From assembly GCA_046050465.1 (NCBI GenBank), contig JBJOPS010000049.1, positions 1 to 20,729 on the forward strand: DNA of 20,729 nucleotides. Direction: 5' to 3'. This DNA is from Egaibacter sp046050465. GTDB lineage: Bacteria; Pseudomonadota; Gammaproteobacteria; Burkholderiales; Burkholderiaceae_C. Below the pieces are notes generated by a model, which was given only the letters and a program-made list of their open reading frames with translations, was not told the DNA's origin and ran no database searches. Made by a program: the position numbers and the translations under genes. How positions within the stretch are numbered: position 1 is the stretch's first letter; each line of letters opens with the position of its first letter. Positions 20,501-20,729 of the stretch are shown piece after piece.

Positions 20501-20729
20501 GCAGCGGCCCGCGAATTTGAGCTGTCACCGCAGCAGGGTGCGCAGGCCCTGTCCCTGGCGCAGCGTATCCTCCGTGGTGCGGGCGCCTGGGCGTGGGACC
20601 ACGCTGTGGTCGGCTGGCAGGAGAATGAAGTGGAGTTGATGTACCAGGGTGAGCCGCTGCGGCTGGACCGCCTGGTGCAACGCAAGGACACGCTGGACTG
20701 GTGGGTGCTGGACTACAAATCGGCCCACG
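17537..20729 (+). CDS. AddA-like UvrD/Rep-family helicase-nuclease (RecB-type), 3' end outside the window
   Basis: The frame is open from ATG 17537 to the window edge (over 1064 residues). It shows Walker A ACAGAGKT (residues 35-42), motif Ia ITFTKRAASEMRERL, Walker B LLIDEFQDTN (411-420), motif III/IV VGDPKQSIYRFRRAEP, motif V LLTIHGAKGLEAQAVLL, and motif VI LYVALTRARHTL (868-879). The start of a C-terminal nuclease domain is also present, with LRLDRLV and WVLDYKSA (Asp1059, Lys1061). Together with the AddB-like partner it should unwind and resect double-strand breaks and load RecA. It starts inside the stop of the AddB-like gene, so translation is coupled. Three repeat elements (copies D, E and F) interrupt it in frame, in a helicase 1A loop, in domain 2, and in the linker before the nuclease. 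The remaining C-terminus lies beyond the window. Confidence 0.93.
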   Translation, partial: MSEQQPAYQHNGSPVSADAFYAIACNPARSVAVEACAGAGKTWMLVSRIIRALLDGVNATDGRLQVQPHEILAITFTKRAASEMRERLYQWLEAFAVADHDTLLNELKIRGVQVKKGLQPLPDMPEQLSNLYRNVLATGRQVQIRTFHSWFAALLRSAPLAVLQQLELPLNYELLEDDAPAKALVWRRFYAALAADAPRKADFESVVFDYGRAQTLKALETALDKRVEFALADARGVVNASVQGFDVLYPAFSGLPSPVQALEGDVARVRWMAWAKALGGEANKTPQNAASAVVDAFALHDLNARLDMLRKAFFVAKEDRLTSNLQKFAAAQEAEPELRRLCAARHQHDAWLYQQRMARLTRVLIAEFAALKRERGWVDMNDVERAALVMLGDPVLSGWVQQRLDARIRHLLIDEFQDTNPLQWQALLSWLGSYAGSGGGSQAPSVFIVGDPKQSIYRFRRAEPQVFRAAQAFVREGLGGDLLSCDHTRRNARQVMTTVNAAMAVAREEDHYEGFREHTTSSTEAGSVGKLPPVPRVPRVSGNTPRDATAEDAVWRDSLTTPRETVDDTVRTLEARQAARWIAGQVAAGLPPQEIMVLSRKRAGLLPLQDELRAVGIPAQIGEKTELIACCEVLDVVALLDVLVSPQHDLSLARALKSPLFGLPDESLVELALLRREINAPWFDLLQKTELLTHKLQGLGAILMRWKAWLDQLPPHDALQAIYADGDVLARFAVAAPAMQRDTVLTNLQSLVGMSLQMGGGRFATPYAFVRALKAGGVVAPAAVNPQAVRLLTIHGAKGLEAQAVLLLDTDTPERNAETMGVLVDWPGEAAFPAKFVFLASESQPPACAVATLLAERAERGREELNALYVALTRARHTLVMSSIEPYRDAQRSWWQRLSDLMPEVANLPDAVQRVLGLPPTGEATFSIKELPSALVKSAQIAIKTEADMEAAAKTKLPASEDNPVVSRIGQAMHRLLEWGDASAANASAAAREFELSPQQGAQALSLAQRILRGAGAWAWDHAVVGWQENEVELMYQGEPLRLDRLVQRKDTLDWWVLDYKSAH
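17886..17921 (-). repeat. Intragenic repeat element, copy D (in addA-like gene)
   Basis: On the minus strand the core begins ATAGCTGCTCAGGCATAT, with GGGCTG at positions 26-31, preceded by AAATTTG and followed by CCTTTTTAACC. It encodes the VKKGLQPLPDMPEQLSN segment just before the conserved TFHSWF motif. An internal hairpin, AAGGGC/GCCCTT, is present in this copy. Confidence 0.8.
19603..19638 (+). repeat. Intragenic repeat element, copy E (in addA-like gene)
   Basis: The plus-strand core begins AGAGCTACTCACGCATAA, with GGGCTG at positions 26-31, preceded by ACAAAAAAC and followed by CATTTTGATG. It encodes the QKTELLTHKLQGLGAI segment. It is one of two copies in the plus orientation, and it is read in a different frame from copy A. 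Confidence 0.7.
20329..20364 (-). repeat. Intragenic repeat element, copy F (in addA-like gene, most diverged)
   Basis: On the minus strand the core begins ATAGCGATCTGTGCAGAT and then has GACGAGGGCTGACGGC. The left flank is GTTTTG and the right flank, GATGGAAAAAGTGG, resembles the tails of copies A and B. It lies in the variable linker between helicase motif VI and the nuclease domain. This is the weakest match in its left half. Confidence 0.6.

Noticed and set aside
1..20729. CRISPR array
   Set aside because: No regularly spaced direct repeats with unique spacers were seen; the only tandem repeat is the 12-bp coding tract at 11454-11513, and the dispersed repeats at 12971-20364 are not regularly spaced.

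Overview
The window looks like the chromosome of a betaproteobacterium of the order Burkholderiales, probably a Comamonadaceae member (Rhodoferax/Polaromonas-like). This is inferred from the high GC content, the gene order hupB - tRNA-Val - ppiD - tRNA-His, the uvrC-pgsA pair, the EarP/EF-P pair with Arg32 in EF-P, and the trxA/addB/addA-like cluster. I could not run a search, so the genus is a guess.

Bases 1-4860 form an accessory region. A small integron lies at the left: an intI tyrosine recombinase reads right from about 1903, and three gene cassettes read left from a candidate attI. They encode a PD-(D/E)XK nuclease-like protein, a LOG/SLOG-like nucleotide-binding protein and an AT-rich membrane protein. 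Two complete attC sites (532-660, 1221-1307) separate them, and the last attC is broken near the window edge. The intI promoter overlaps a LexA box. To the right is a second LexA-box promoter with the same layout. It drives a 73-residue unknown gene and imuA, the first gene of an SOS mutagenesis operon. imuA is cut off near base 4414 and joined to the 3' third of a phage/island integrase gene that ends beside tRNA-His. imuB and dnaE2 are absent, so this looks like a deletion scar of an island at that tRNA.

Bases 4879-14879 are ordinary core genome. On the minus strand are hupB, tRNA-Val, ppiD (periplasmic folding) and tRNA-His; a tartrate dehydrogenase-type decarboxylating dehydrogenase; uvrC and pgsA; a nitronate monooxygenase-like flavoprotein; and trxA. 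On the plus strand are earP and efp, the rhamnosyltransferase and its substrate for translation of polyproline stretches.

Bases 14976-20729 hold a two-gene AddAB/RecB-type helicase-nuclease operon. The AddB-like subunit has an iron-sulfur nuclease domain. The AddA-like UvrD helicase-nuclease overlaps it by four bases and runs off the window.

The most unusual pattern crosses gene boundaries. Six copies of a short repeat (36-bp ungapped core, about 55-70 bp with flanks) lie inside coding sequence: two inverted copies in earP, one in addB and three in addA. They occur in both orientations and in several reading frames, always without breaking the frame. This resembles a small mobile or selfish DNA element tolerated in protein loops, comparable in behaviour to the Rickettsia palindromic elements.
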